A DNA stretch of 64,000 nt from an uncultured Prevotella sp. (GTDB taxonomy: Bacteria; Bacteroidota; Bacteroidia; Bacteroidales; Bacteroidaceae), in NCBI GenBank assembly GCA_937906495.1, contig CALCVT010000106.1:1-64000 (forward strand), given 5' to 3'. The position numbers and the translations under genes were made by a program. This document shows, one piece after another, positions 1 to 11,486 of this stretch. The notes below the pieces were generated by a model, which was not told the DNA's origin, did not search any database, and saw only the letters and a list, made by a program, of their open reading frames with translations. The first letter of the stretch is position 1. Every line of letters starts with the position of its first letter.

Positions 1-2
1 TC

Positions 3-578
3 TCATTGTCATCATTCTCACTCCTGTTGCATTATCCGCTTGAACTTAGGAAATTCAACTTCAAAACTGTATTCTATACAGGCTATTCTGAGTACATGCT
101 CAACGCCATCCGCCTTTCGGCCTTCGACTTCCTGCTCAAGCCCTATAAACAAAGAGAACTGCGCGCTATCATTGACAGGCTGACCGAATGCTATACGCAA
201 AAGCTCATATTCGACTCGCAACTGAACTCGCAAGCAATGCCTCGCAAAATAGCTATGCAAACGGTTACTGAACTGTTGCTGATTACCTTTGAACAAATAC
301 TTATGTTCAATTACTCCAGTTCGCAACGCTCATGGGAACTGACACTTACCGACATGAGCACGCACCAACTCAAAAAGGGTATTGGGGCTGCAGACCTGCT
401 CAACTTGCATCCCAGCCTTTGCTGCATCAGCAACACAAGTATCGTAAACCTTACTTATCTGGCTGCTGTTGAAAACACTACCCGAATTTGCAAACTATGT
501 CCTCCCTATAATGAAATTGAACTCATTGCCTCACGGCGCTATTACATGAAACTAAAAGAAAAGTTCGAACTAATTTAG
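3..578 (+). CDS. LytTR-family response regulator, C-terminal part (cut by window start)
   Basis: The frame is open to the window edge, so the N-terminus is missing. What remains is the end of a CheY-like receiver (residues KTVFYTGYSEYMLNA, then the conserved LLKPY that carries the beta-5 lysine) followed by a LytTR DNA-binding domain of about 100 residues (from KIAMQTVTELLLI to the stop; NTSIVNLTYL is the conserved I-H-R-S-xxVN-like segment). Such proteins bind promoter repeats and act with LytS-type membrane kinases. The segment before LRKFNF, where the phospho-acceptor region should lie, does not look like a receiver in this frame; the +2 frame (bases 2-46) fits somewhat better but hits a stop. 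A frameshift is therefore possible. No kinase gene is adjacent inside the window; an orphan LytS-type kinase lies at 57.9 kb. Confidence 0.7.
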   Translation, partial: SLSSFSLLLHYPLELRKFNFKTVFYTGYSEYMLNAIRLSAFDFLLKPYKQRELRAIIDRLTECYTQKLIFDSQLNSQAMPRKIAMQTVTELLLITFEQILMFNYSSSQRSWELTLTDMSTHQLKKGIGAADLLNLHPSLCCISNTSIVNLTYLAAVENTTRICKLCPPYNEIELIASRRYYMKLKEKFELI

Positions 579-670
579 CAGTTCGTGGGAATACACAAAA
601 TCCCAACACAAACTTATATAGAGATGAAACCTAAGCATCACCCTATAGTTCTTTACATAAAGATTTTTTT

Positions 671-709
671 GAGGGAGTACTTGCAGTTTACATGCTCAAG
701 TACTCTCTT
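671..709. terminator. Hairpin between the LytTR gene and the lipoprotein pseudogene
   Basis: A 13-bp stem with two G-U pairs (671-683 with 697-709) and a 13-nt loop sits between two convergent genes. The T-rich run lies 5' of the stem on the plus strand and only a short T tract follows, so this is a plausible but not textbook terminator, possibly serving both strands. Confidence 0.45.
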
Positions 710-774
710 CCTGTTTTCAGATTTATAAGGTAAACAACTATACCTTTTTAAAGCCTGACACTATACAACTGACG

Positions 775-984
775 TCAAAACAGATAATTATGCAATTCAG
801 CGGACTCATCTGGCGCAAAATACATCAGTTTGCAAAAAGCATCAACATTCTCGTTTTGCAAACTTTTCATAGCTGCCTCAGCAATGCTTCCAGGCGAGTG
901 CTGCCCCATACTACAAGCGGCAAATAACATGTTGCCGCACATCAAGAGTACTACCCATCCAATTATTTAAAGTTGTTTTATCAT
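775..984 (-). pseudogene. Decayed small lipoprotein gene with an in-frame TAA in the signal peptide
   Basis: On the minus strand an ATG at 984 begins MIKQL, then a TAA at 969-967, and the same frame continues as IIGWVVLLMCGNMLFAAC followed by SMGQHSPGSIAEAAMKS. Ignoring the stop gives a textbook lipoprotein signal peptide (basic N-terminus, hydrophobic core, lipobox FAAC) and the start of a helical domain that resembles the DUF4878 type (SPGSIAEAAMKSLQNENVDAF). The frame ends at a TGA at 777-775 after 70 codons, short for that family, so the C-terminus is probably also lost. A single base change from a Lys, Glu or Gln codon would explain the TAA. A promoter-like TATCTTTG lies upstream at 1189-1182. 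Too short for ordinary ORF calling; called from the reading frame and lipobox, the DUF4878 likeness being an inference. Confidence 0.6.
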
Positions 985-1181
985 TGAGTAAAAGGTATTG
1001 GTTTGAAACAAAACTGGTGGTTGCAGAACTTCATACTCTAGTAAAGGAACAAGAGTTTTCAATTTGTTGGGGCAAAATGCAACCATGCTTTCTCACCAAG
1101 ATCCTTTACATGCCAACTTCAAGTTTTACTATGCCATAATCAAACCCATCTATCGCTAAATCTGAACGATTTAAGTTGCAA

Positions 1182-1189
1182 CAAAGATA
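1182..1189 (-). promoter_or_regulatory. -7 element TATCTTTG (minus strand)
   Basis: The minus strand reads TATCTTTG, the usual Bacteroidota -7 box, about 200 nt upstream of the lipoprotein pseudogene. No clear -33 box was seen. Confidence 0.4.
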
Positions 1190-1316
1190 CAAACAAACAG
1201 ATTCTCTGCACTACTTTTCAGCAGGTATTACTTATCATTGAGCATATTTCTTCATGTTTTTACATCTTGACTTCCCTTTTATGCCCCTTAAAGTAATTTA
1301 TTCTTGCAAAAAATTG

Positions 1317-1324
1317 TAATTTTG
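1317..1324 (+). promoter_or_regulatory. -7 element TAATTTTG for the CotH-type gene
   Basis: TAATTTTG matches TAnnTTTG and lies 52 nt upstream of the start codon at 1376. A -33 TTTG at the usual 19-20 nt spacing was not found. Confidence 0.5.
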
Positions 1325-1375
1325 CGGTTGCTAAACCTAAATTAGAAAGCAACCTTAAATCATTTTACTCTATCT

Positions 1376-3706
1376 ATGCAAAGATTATTTCTTTACCTCG
1401 TAACATTGCTGTTCGCCTGGACAGCAACCCAAGCTCGCATTCCCTTTGACGAAAATACCAAATACCGTATACAAAGTAAAATTTATGGCAATGGCTCGTT
1501 GGTATTGGGTGCTAATCACGGCTCACCGGCCTATTTGTTTTATGCTACGAACACCCAGCAAGCCCCTGATTCATGGTGGCACATACGCCATAACGACAAA
1601 GGTTATACTATTTCGAACGCCACCAACGGCATGTATATAACCCACAGCACCAACCGCGTTGAAAATGTAACCAAAGGATTGATTCTAACCCAAAAACCTG
1701 AAGGCGAAGCAAGCCTTTGGAATTTTAAGAGGGTCAATGGTATGCTCACCATTCAAAATGTAGAAGAACCTACACAATGGTTCAATCTACGACTCGACGG
1801 CACTTATCTAATGGGAACATATTCCGGAACCGGTACTGACAACGAATTATTTACCATCTTTGATGAAGAAGGAAACGAGGTATCAGAAAGCAATACCGAA
1901 CTTGACCAAAACCTTTTGCAAGCCTTTCATACACTACAAATCAACAACAAGCAACTCATTTGGGATCATGCCAGCAATACACTTCTCGTGCCTTTACGTT
2001 CAATTTTCCGCAAAGGAGGAGACCTTGAGGCTGTTGTTAACTTTAAACTCAAGGAACCTTATACTAACTATACACTGAGCATCAATGACGAAGAACTCGA
2101 AACCGACTCACAAACCATTACCATTGATGATGTAAACTGCCATAAGCACTACCCCATCGTGTTGTACAACACCGATGGCGAGGCTCTGGCCACCTGTAAC
2201 CTGCAATTCACTTTTTTACCATTAGTCGAAATCAACATGCCCTCATGTAATGGCAGCACTTACACCCGAGGCAGTATCCGCATAACTCAACCCGATTCCC
2301 CCACTCACGACTCGCTCTACATTGCCGACTTTAAATACCGTGGTGTAACTGCACAGAAACAAAACAAAAAGTCGTTCAACATCAAACTGCGCGACAATCA
2401 GGGTAATTCTATCGACCGTTCGTACCTTGGCATGCGCAACGACAACAATTGGATTCTCGACGCTATGGCCATCGACCCAGCCTGCATGCGTAACCGGGTA
2501 GCAACTGACCTTTGGAACGACTTTGCCAATGCTCCTTATCACAAAACATACGAACCGAAAGCTATGAATGGCACCCGCGGGTGCTTTGTTGAGGTATTAC
2601 TCAACGGAGAGTACCACGGCATTTACTGCCTAACCGAAAAGATTGACCGAAAGCAACTTAAACTCAAAAAGTTCAAGCCCGCATCTGCTTCGCCCTCACG
2701 ACTAAACGAAATACACGGAATTCTTTACAAATCGGCCGAATGGTGCTACGAGGTTCTTATGGGACACGATATGGGACAAAAGTATTTTCCCGGCTATGCA
2801 CCCAGTCCTTACTACAATAGCCTTGGACATGAAACTTGGGCTAACTACGAAATAAAATACCCCGACTACCAAGAAGAGGGGGTTGACTGGCAACCACTTT
2901 GGAAAGCCGTGAACTTTGTTGCTACCAGCAGTCAGCAAGAATTTGAAACTGGCGTAAAACAACACTTTGACTTTCCAGTTGTGACCGACTACTACTTATT
3001 TACAGAACTGCTGCTCGCCACCGACAACCACGGGAAAAATATATTTTTCTACCTCTACGACAGGCAGAATCCCGAAGGACAACGTTTGAGCATAGCCCCT
3101 TGGGACCTCGACGGAACCTGGGGGGCACGATGGGACGGATCGACCTACCTCACCTACGCCAATCAAGATTTCGACGAATTTCTATGGCAAAACGAACATG
3201 GTCAGAATACGCTCTACCACAAACTTAACCAAAGCAAAACATTGCGCTGGCATCAGAATCTGGCCAGCAGCTACAGTTTGTTACGGAGCAATCATTTTGA
3301 CGAAGAACGACTGATAGCCCGATTCACCGACTATGCGAAACTCTTTGCTGATAGCGAGGCTGATATCCGCGAAGCAGAACGCTGGCCGGGTTACCATGGC
3401 GACATTCAAGCAGCTGTTGACTACATTACGGCATGGATAAAGGAACGCATCCAATGCCTGGATAAAAAATACGGATTCGACCCCATTATCTCAAATATCA
3501 ACCAAGCCCAGCATTCCGAATACTTCAGCGCACGGGGCGGTTCAGGATGTATGGCCATTACTGCGGGCAAAGCTCAAAAAGTTAACCTTTACAATGTGCA
3601 GGGACAGGCTGTACGCTCACTCTACCTGCAACCCGGACTGACCGAGGTTAAACACCTGCAACCCGGCATTTACCTTGTAAATGGACTAAAAGTTGCAGTA
3701 TACTAA
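1376..3706 (+). CDS. Secreted CotH-kinase-fold protein with lectin-like N-terminus and type IX-like C-terminal domain
   Basis: 776 residues. A signal peptide (residues 1-20, ending TATQA) is followed by a beta-trefoil/ricin-like region (about 25-165, several W and G-x-Y repeats such as YRIQSKIYGNGSLVLG). The central 290-650 region is a CotH domain: RGVTAQKQNKKSFNIKL, GCFVEVLLNGEYHGIYCLTEKID, DNHGKNIFFYLYD and the metal/catalytic motif PWDLDGTWG with D577 and D579. CotH proteins are atypical kinases that phosphorylate secreted proteins; the target here is unknown. The last 45 residues (VNLYNVQGQAVRSL...LQPGIYLV) form a C-terminal sorting domain of the type used by the type IX secretion system, so the protein is expected outside the cell or on its surface. 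The next gene, a GH2 enzyme, has the same overall plan. Confidence 0.85.
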   Translation: MQRLFLYLVTLLFAWTATQARIPFDENTKYRIQSKIYGNGSLVLGANHGSPAYLFYATNTQQAPDSWWHIRHNDKGYTISNATNGMYITHSTNRVENVTKGLILTQKPEGEASLWNFKRVNGMLTIQNVEEPTQWFNLRLDGTYLMGTYSGTGTDNELFTIFDEEGNEVSESNTELDQNLLQAFHTLQINNKQLIWDHASNTLLVPLRSIFRKGGDLEAVVNFKLKEPYTNYTLSINDEELETDSQTITIDDVNCHKHYPIVLYNTDGEALATCNLQFTFLPLVEINMPSCNGSTYTRGSIRITQPDSPTHDSLYIADFKYRGVTAQKQNKKSFNIKLRDNQGNSIDRSYLGMRNDNNWILDAMAIDPACMRNRVATDLWNDFANAPYHKTYEPKAMNGTRGCFVEVLLNGEYHGIYCLTEKIDRKQLKLKKFKPASASPSRLNEIHGILYKSAEWCYEVLMGHDMGQKYFPGYAPSPYYNSLGHETWANYEIKYPDYQEEGVDWQPLWKAVNFVATSSQQEFETGVKQHFDFPVVTDYYLFTELLLATDNHGKNIFFYLYDRQNPEGQRLSIAPWDLDGTWGARWDGSTYLTYANQDFDEFLWQNEHGQNTLYHKLNQSKTLRWHQNLASSYSLLRSNHFDEERLIARFTDYAKLFADSEADIREAERWPGYHGDIQAAVDYITAWIKERIQCLDKKYGFDPIISNINQAQHSEYFSARGGSGCMAITAGKAQKVNLYNVQGQAVRSLYLQPGLTEVKHLQPGIYLVNGLKVAVY

Positions 3707-3750
3707 AGTTGCAACATTACTCAATAGCCCGCATCTTATGCATGTTCCAA

Positions 3751-3788
3751 CCGCATACTTCTGGCTGATATAGCTTTGAAGTATGCGG
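3751..3788 (+). terminator. Hairpin after the CotH-type gene
   Basis: An 11-bp perfect inverted repeat (CCGCATACTTC / GAAGTATGCGG) with a 16-nt loop lies 45 nt after the stop. There is no T tract, so it may stabilise the mRNA end or be a weak terminator. Confidence 0.5.
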
Positions 3789-3898
3789 CTACACTTTGAA
3801 TAACTACGCCCTGTATTTCTCATCGTATCGCACCAATGCATTGCCAATACTTTGCTGCTATACCCAACAGGCAATCCCCCGATTTACATAAATCTTAA

Positions 3899-7792
<3,894 letters not shown>

Positions 7793-7953
7793 TTATGCAA
7801 CAGTTCAATTAAATAGGTCCAACTTTACCGCAGGCTGCACAAACAGGGCTATAAGCAAGCATTTTGTGTCAGCCTGCTACTTTTAAACAACCTTGAGACA
7901 ACCTCTCTATCTATTGCCCCATGTGCTGAAGGCTTTACTGCCTGAGTTCCCTA

Positions 7954-7987
7954 AAAGGCTGGTCTGCTTATGCAGGTCAGCTTTTTT
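7954..7987 (+). terminator. Rho-independent terminator after the GH2 gene
   Basis: GCTGGTCTGC (7958-7967), loop TTAT, GCAGGTCAGC (7972-7981), then six T. The stem has 10 bp with two G-U pairs. It ends the transcript from the GH2 gene about 165 nt after the stop. Confidence 0.85.
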
Positions 7988-8098
7988 ATAGCTTTTAATC
8001 CGTACCGAAGCGGGCCTTGTGTTCCAATGCTATCTTGGGGATTGTAACTACAAGTTCCTGTAATTTCAAAAAGAAAGAAAGGAGGCGGCTCGGCACTA

Positions 8099-8128
8099 AC
8101 AAGCTCAGAAAACTGCGTTTTCTGCTTG
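8099..8128. repeat. Dyad overlapping the -33 element of the phosphatase promoter
   Basis: CAGAAAAC (8106-8113) and GTTTTCTG (8117-8124) are perfectly inverted around TGC, and the flanks ACAAG and CTTGT extend the symmetry after a 2-nt bulge. The right arm overlaps the -33 TTG (8126-8128), a usual place for a repressor or activator site. Confidence 0.5.
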
Positions 8129-8156
8129 TCAGTGCTCTCGCCTTTCACTATCTTTG
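8125..8156 (+). promoter_or_regulatory. Promoter of the LMW phosphatase gene
   Basis: A -33 CTTG (8125-8128), a 20-nt spacer and a -7 TATCTTTG (8149-8156) match the Bacteroidota housekeeping promoter. The start codon is 39 nt downstream. Confidence 0.75.
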
Positions 8157-8195
8157 CGCAAATTTTGAAGAAAGCCCCCGAAAACGAAACAAGCA

Positions 8196-8684
8196 ATGAA
8201 ACAAAGTATCCTATTCGTGTGCCTGGGCAATATCTGCCGCTCATGCACCGCCGAAGAAATCTTCAGAGTAAAAGCTGCCGAAGCCGGACACGCCGACCTC
8301 TTTGAAATCGACTCTGCCGGACTGATTGATTATCACGAGGGTGAACTGCCTGATGCACGCATGCGACGCGTTGCACTAAAGCATGGTTACACACTTACAC
8401 ATCACTCACGACCGGTGGTAAGTGCCGACTTCGAAAAGTTTGACTGGATTGTAGCCATGGACCTGCGTAACCGCGAAAAACTGGAACGCATGGCACAAAC
8501 TCCTGAACAGCGCAACAAAATTATGATGATGGCTGACTACCTGAAACAGCAGGTACGCACCTATACCTACATCCCTGATCCGTATTATGGCACGGAGCGC
8601 GACTTTGAACTGGTGGTCGAACTGCTTGAAGATGCATGCACCAATCTTTTGTATAAAACCTTGTCAAGTTCGGCCAAAGAATGA
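8196..8684 (+). CDS. Low-molecular-weight protein tyrosine phosphatase
   Basis: 162 residues, the normal family length. The P-loop CLGNICRS lies at residues 9-16 (nucleophile C9, phosphate-binding R15) right after the first beta strand, and the general-acid motif appears as PDPYYG near residue 128. It dephosphorylates phosphotyrosine in the cytoplasm. In many bacteria such enzymes act on tyrosine kinases that control polysaccharide export, but no capsule gene is nearby, so the substrate is open. It has its own promoter with a dyad over the -33 box. The following sugar-kinase gene begins 54 bp later behind its own -7-like element, so co-transcription is possible but not required. Confidence 0.92.
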   Translation: MKQSILFVCLGNICRSCTAEEIFRVKAAEAGHADLFEIDSAGLIDYHEGELPDARMRRVALKHGYTLTHHSRPVVSADFEKFDWIVAMDLRNREKLERMAQTPEQRNKIMMMADYLKQQVRTYTYIPDPYYGTERDFELVVELLEDACTNLLYKTLSSSAKE

Positions 8685-8695
8685 AAATAAATTTA

Positions 8696-8703
8696 TACAT
8701 TTG
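8696..8703 (+). promoter_or_regulatory. -7 element TACATTTG before the sugar-kinase gene
   Basis: TACATTTG fits TAnnTTTG and lies 35 nt upstream of the ATG at 8739. The -33 region is not recognisable. Confidence 0.45.
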
Positions 8704-8738
8704 CCGAAAATATCTTTTTATAAAACATATTTAGTATC

Positions 8739-9830
8739 ATGGAACAGATAGATCTGCAGCATATTGCCGCTCAATTTGACATTCAAGGCAAAGTCGTAGA
8801 GGTGAAACCCCTTGGTAACGGCTTAATCAACACTACTTATCAGGTTGTAACAGATGGGAATAACCCCAACTATGTGCTTCAAGACATAAACAACGCCATC
8901 TTTACAGATGTCGATTTATTGATGGACAATATTGTAGCTGTTACCTCACACATCCGTCAGAAACTCGAAGCTGCCAATGTAGCTGACATTGACCGCAAGG
9001 TTCTTAATTTTATTCCTTGCAAATCAGGCAAATACTACTATGTACACGAGGGTAAATACTGGCGTATCATGGACTATATTCCCGATACTGTGTCGAAAAC
9101 CGGTGTTACCCCCGAAAGTTCATATATTGTTGGCGAAACCTTTGGAAACTTTCAAGCCATGCTGGCTGACCTTCCCATACAATTGGGCGAAACTATCAAG
9201 GACTTTCATAACATTGAGTTCCGCATGCAGCAACTCAAAGAGGCTGTTGCTGCCGATAAAATGGGACGTTTGGCCGAAACTAAATACATTATCGACGAGG
9301 TAGAAAAACGTGCCGAAACCATGAGCCGAGGCGAACGCCTCTTCCGTGAAGGCAAACTGCCCAAACGCATTTGTCACTGCGATACAAAGGTCGACAACAT
9401 CCTCTTCGACAAGGACGAAAATGTACTCTGCGTTATTGACCTCGATACTGTAATGCCAAGTTTCATTTTCTCAGACTACGGCGACTTCTTGCGTTCGGCT
9501 GCCAATACCATGCCTGAGGACAGTCCGGAATACGACAAAATCAGTTTCCGCATGGACATTTTCAAAGCATTCACCAAGGGTTACCTTAAAACAGCCAAGG
9601 CTTTCCTGACCCCGGTTGAAATTGAAAACTTGCCTTATGCAGCTACGCTCTTCCCCTTTATGCAGGTAGTACGTTTCTATGCTGACTACCTGAATGGCGA
9701 TACGTACTTCAGAATTCAATATCCGGAACACAACCTGGTACGTACCATCAACCAATTGACACTGCTGCGCAGTGCCGAAGCTCACATTCCCGAAATGGAA
9801 GCGTTTATTAAAGAACAACTTGCCCAGTAA
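8739..9830 (+). CDS. Phosphotransferase (APH fold), N-acetylhexosamine 1-kinase-like
   Basis: 363 residues with the aminoglycoside-phosphotransferase fold. The glycine-rich start GNGLINTTYQV, the catalytic loop HCDTKVDN (H213, D215, N220) and the metal-binding VIDLDT (D234, D236) are all present. The N-terminal region and length agree with the N-acetylhexosamine 1-kinase (NahK) group, which phosphorylates GlcNAc or GalNAc at C1 for salvage of mucin or milk sugars. Other members of the fold act on homoserine, choline or drugs, so the substrate is an inference. The gene ends just before a strong terminator. It is upstream of nothing related in the window; the nearby GH2 enzyme also suggests host-glycan use. 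Confidence 0.75.
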   Translation: MEQIDLQHIAAQFDIQGKVVEVKPLGNGLINTTYQVVTDGNNPNYVLQDINNAIFTDVDLLMDNIVAVTSHIRQKLEAANVADIDRKVLNFIPCKSGKYYYVHEGKYWRIMDYIPDTVSKTGVTPESSYIVGETFGNFQAMLADLPIQLGETIKDFHNIEFRMQQLKEAVAADKMGRLAETKYIIDEVEKRAETMSRGERLFREGKLPKRICHCDTKVDNILFDKDENVLCVIDLDTVMPSFIFSDYGDFLRSAANTMPEDSPEYDKISFRMDIFKAFTKGYLKTAKAFLTPVEIENLPYAATLFPFMQVVRFYADYLNGDTYFRIQYPEHNLVRTINQLTLLRSAEAHIPEMEAFIKEQLAQ

Positions 9831-9860
9831 GTTACGGGTAAAACTGCTTTATACAATACA

Positions 9861-9900
9861 AACAACCCGCACCCGGTTAGTAATCCAGGTGCGGGTTGTT
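9861..9900 (+). terminator. Terminator after the sugar-kinase gene
   Basis: A 13-bp perfect stem (9861-9873 AACAACCCGCACC with 9888-9900) and a 14-nt loop, followed by a T/G-rich stretch, 30 nt after the stop codon. Confidence 0.8.
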
Positions 9901-10031
9901 TGGTTTATATCCTACTCTTTCGGCAAGTGCAATACTAAACAGCGCGGCAAAAAGGGCTTAAAAACATGTGCCCTATACAACCTGATACATACAAACTTGC
10001 CAAGGAAGTTATTACAACGCGTATACCCCAC

Positions 10032-10087
10032 CATATAGCAACCTCTCGCAATGAAACTTAATGTTCGTTGCGAGAGGTTGCTATATG
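10032..10087. terminator. 20-bp perfect hairpin between convergent genes
   Basis: CATATAGCAACCTCTCGCAA (10032-10051) is exactly inverted at 10068-10087 with a 16-nt loop. It sits 48 nt past the stop of the minus-strand DUF5606 gene and after the plus-strand kinase terminator. It probably ends minus-strand transcription, though no T tract is obvious on either side. Confidence 0.7.
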
Positions 10088-10134
10088 ATTTTCCAAAATG
10101 AATCTGTTTACACAGAGAGAATTAAGCAACTTGC

Positions 10135-10566
10135 TTAAGCTTCTTCAGCCTGCTCCTCCTGCTCTGCAGCAGCATCAACAAACTGAGTGTATCCTCCCTT
10201 AACCAGGATGTTATACCACTGAATAAGCTTCTTAATATCAGAATCGTGTACACGATCGCGATCGTAATCGGGCAATACTGCAGCCATGAACTCAGCGAGT
10301 TCGGCCTTGGTAGCCGTTTTATAGCTAAGGGTAACAGGCTGGCCATTCTCCTTATCACTGATAGCCTGAAGTACCTCCATCAAAGGTTTGTCGTCGGCAT
10401 CGGTGTACATTGAAACATCGTTGAGCGAAGTTACACGGTCGCGTGCACCGGCAGTTACGCGTTTCTTGGCTTCGTCAATAGTTTCAACAATCAACATAGC
10501 GCGTCCTTGAGTCAAGAGGCGATAAAGTCCGGGCTTGCCCGAAATGGCTAAAATGGTGTCTTGCAT
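10135..10566 (-). CDS. DUF5606 family protein
   Basis: 143 residues, cytoplasmic, no signal peptide. The N-terminus ILAISGKPGLYRLLTQGRAMLIVETID and the acidic tail match the Bacteroidota-restricted DUF5606 family, whose function is not known. The N-terminal part looks like a small beta-rich domain (residues 1-60) followed by a helical region (90-130) containing DYDRDRVHDSDIKKLIQWYN. It lies 164 bp downstream of coaE on the same strand and has its own promoter (10727-10698), so it can be transcribed alone. Its position after nusB-yajC-ybbR-coaE suggests a housekeeping role. Confidence 0.8.
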   Translation of the reverse strand: MQDTILAISGKPGLYRLLTQGRAMLIVETIDEAKKRVTAGARDRVTSLNDVSMYTDADDKPLMEVLQAISDKENGQPVTLSYKTATKAELAEFMAAVLPDYDRDRVHDSDIKKLIQWYNILVKGGYTQFVDAAAEQEEQAEEA

Positions 10567-10697
10567 TTTCTATTTTTTTGATTTTGATTAAAGCAGAATA
10601 ATTTTACTCACGAATGCCCGAAATAACAACTTGCGCCATGGCTTTGAACACACATCAGGAAACAGCAAGTATATGCGCTACCGGTCAATTCGGCATG

Positions 10698-10727
10698 CAA
10701 AGTTAACGAAAAAAGTGCAATCTGCAA
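10698..10727 (-). promoter_or_regulatory. Promoter of the DUF5606 gene
   Basis: Minus-strand TTG (10727-10725), 19-nt spacer, TAACTTTG (10705-10698). The start codon is about 130 nt downstream, leaving a fairly long leader. Confidence 0.65.
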
Positions 10728-10730
10728 CAC

Positions 10731-11486
10731 CTACTCATTATGGATTACAAAATTGGCGCGTTGCAATTTGGCTGCTTCGCTAAGTTGCAGGTCAATCCAA
10801 GCCTGTGCCTGCTGGCGCGTTATACCATCGCGTGCCATCAGTCGCTGCAACTGGGTTTGGGCAGAAACATGTACCAACACACTGCCATCCACCAGGCTGT
10901 CAAAGCCCGACTCAAACAACAGGGCACACTCCATAAAGAGCACCCTGCCTACTGGCAGAGAGGCAATTTGCTCAACCGAAAGCTCAGGCGGACAGGAATT
11001 TCCCTGCTCCGCACTACCTGTAACACTCCTATTTGAGGCGTAAAGAAGTTCGATTGGCAAAGTACAGCCCGAAACAGAATCCTGCGGTGCTACTGCTTCA
11101 GACTGCTCAAATAACGACACGCTATTGTTAACAAATTGTTGTTCCATTTGCACTACGCGCTGGTTAAAAGCTTCAGCTACTCGCGGGTGGACAATGGCAT
11201 CGACTTGGGCTGAAAACTCTTTTCCCCGGCAAAGGTAGGCTGCCAATTGGGCCTTTACAAGTTGTCCGTGCGCATCGTATACACCGGGCCCCACCAGTTC
11301 TGTAAGCGCAGCCCTTACTTGCGGATGGTTACGAATGATGCGTTTAGCCTCGGTATCGCAATAAAACACGGCATGGCCGGCTTGCTCAAGCTGTCGGCAT
11401 ATATAACTTTTACCACTGCCTATACCACCGGTAATACCTATGCGCCAAACCCGTGATTGGGAGATTGCTTGCAGGTTGTTATTCAT
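10731..11486 (-). CDS. coaE: Dephospho-CoA kinase with an internal insertion
   Basis: It catalyses the last step of coenzyme A synthesis, phosphorylating the 3'-OH of dephospho-CoA. The Walker A loop GITGGIGSGKS, the D-x-E region FYCDTEAKRI, HPRVAEAF and LLFESG are all recognisable. The ATG at 11486 (MNNNLQ) is preferred to the longer frame: it overlaps the stop of the ybbR-like gene by 8 nt, which suggests translational coupling, and gives 251 residues. That is still about 50 more than usual. The excess lies between FNQRVVQ and VLFMECALLFESG as a polar insert of roughly 60 residues (from MEQQFVNNSV to ASLPVGR), low in predicted structure. The catalytic core is intact, so activity is expected. 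Confidence 0.93.
   Translation of the reverse strand: MNNNLQAISQSRVWRIGITGGIGSGKSYICRQLEQAGHAVFYCDTEAKRIIRNHPQVRAALTELVGPGVYDAHGQLVKAQLAAYLCRGKEFSAQVDAIVHPRVAEAFNQRVVQMEQQFVNNSVSLFEQSEAVAPQDSVSGCTLPIELLYASNRSVTGSAEQGNSCPPELSVEQIASLPVGRVLFMECALLFESGFDSLVDGSVLVHVSAQTQLQRLMARDGITRQQAQAWIDLQLSEAAKLQRANFVIHNE

Larger units (their letters stand above)
985..1375. other. Gene-free stretch before the CotH-type gene
   Basis: Apart from the minus-strand -7 element at 1182-1189 and the plus-strand one at 1317-1324, no gene, repeat or strong hairpin was seen here. All frames are closed by frequent stops; the sequence is AT-rich compared with the flanking genes. Confidence 0.5.
7793..8195. other. 403-bp intergenic region with terminator, dyad and promoter
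   Basis: No gene was found. The region holds the GH2 terminator (7954-7987), a strong dyad at 8099-8128 and the promoter of the phosphatase gene (8125-8156). Confidence 0.6.

Noticed and set aside
9772..10038. 88-residue plus-strand frame over the end of the sugar kinase and its terminator
   Set aside because: It runs through a perfect terminator hairpin and has no family features.
10740..11043. Plus-strand frames opposite coaE
   Set aside because: Antisense shadows of the coaE insert region; the operon and Walker motif decide for the minus strand.
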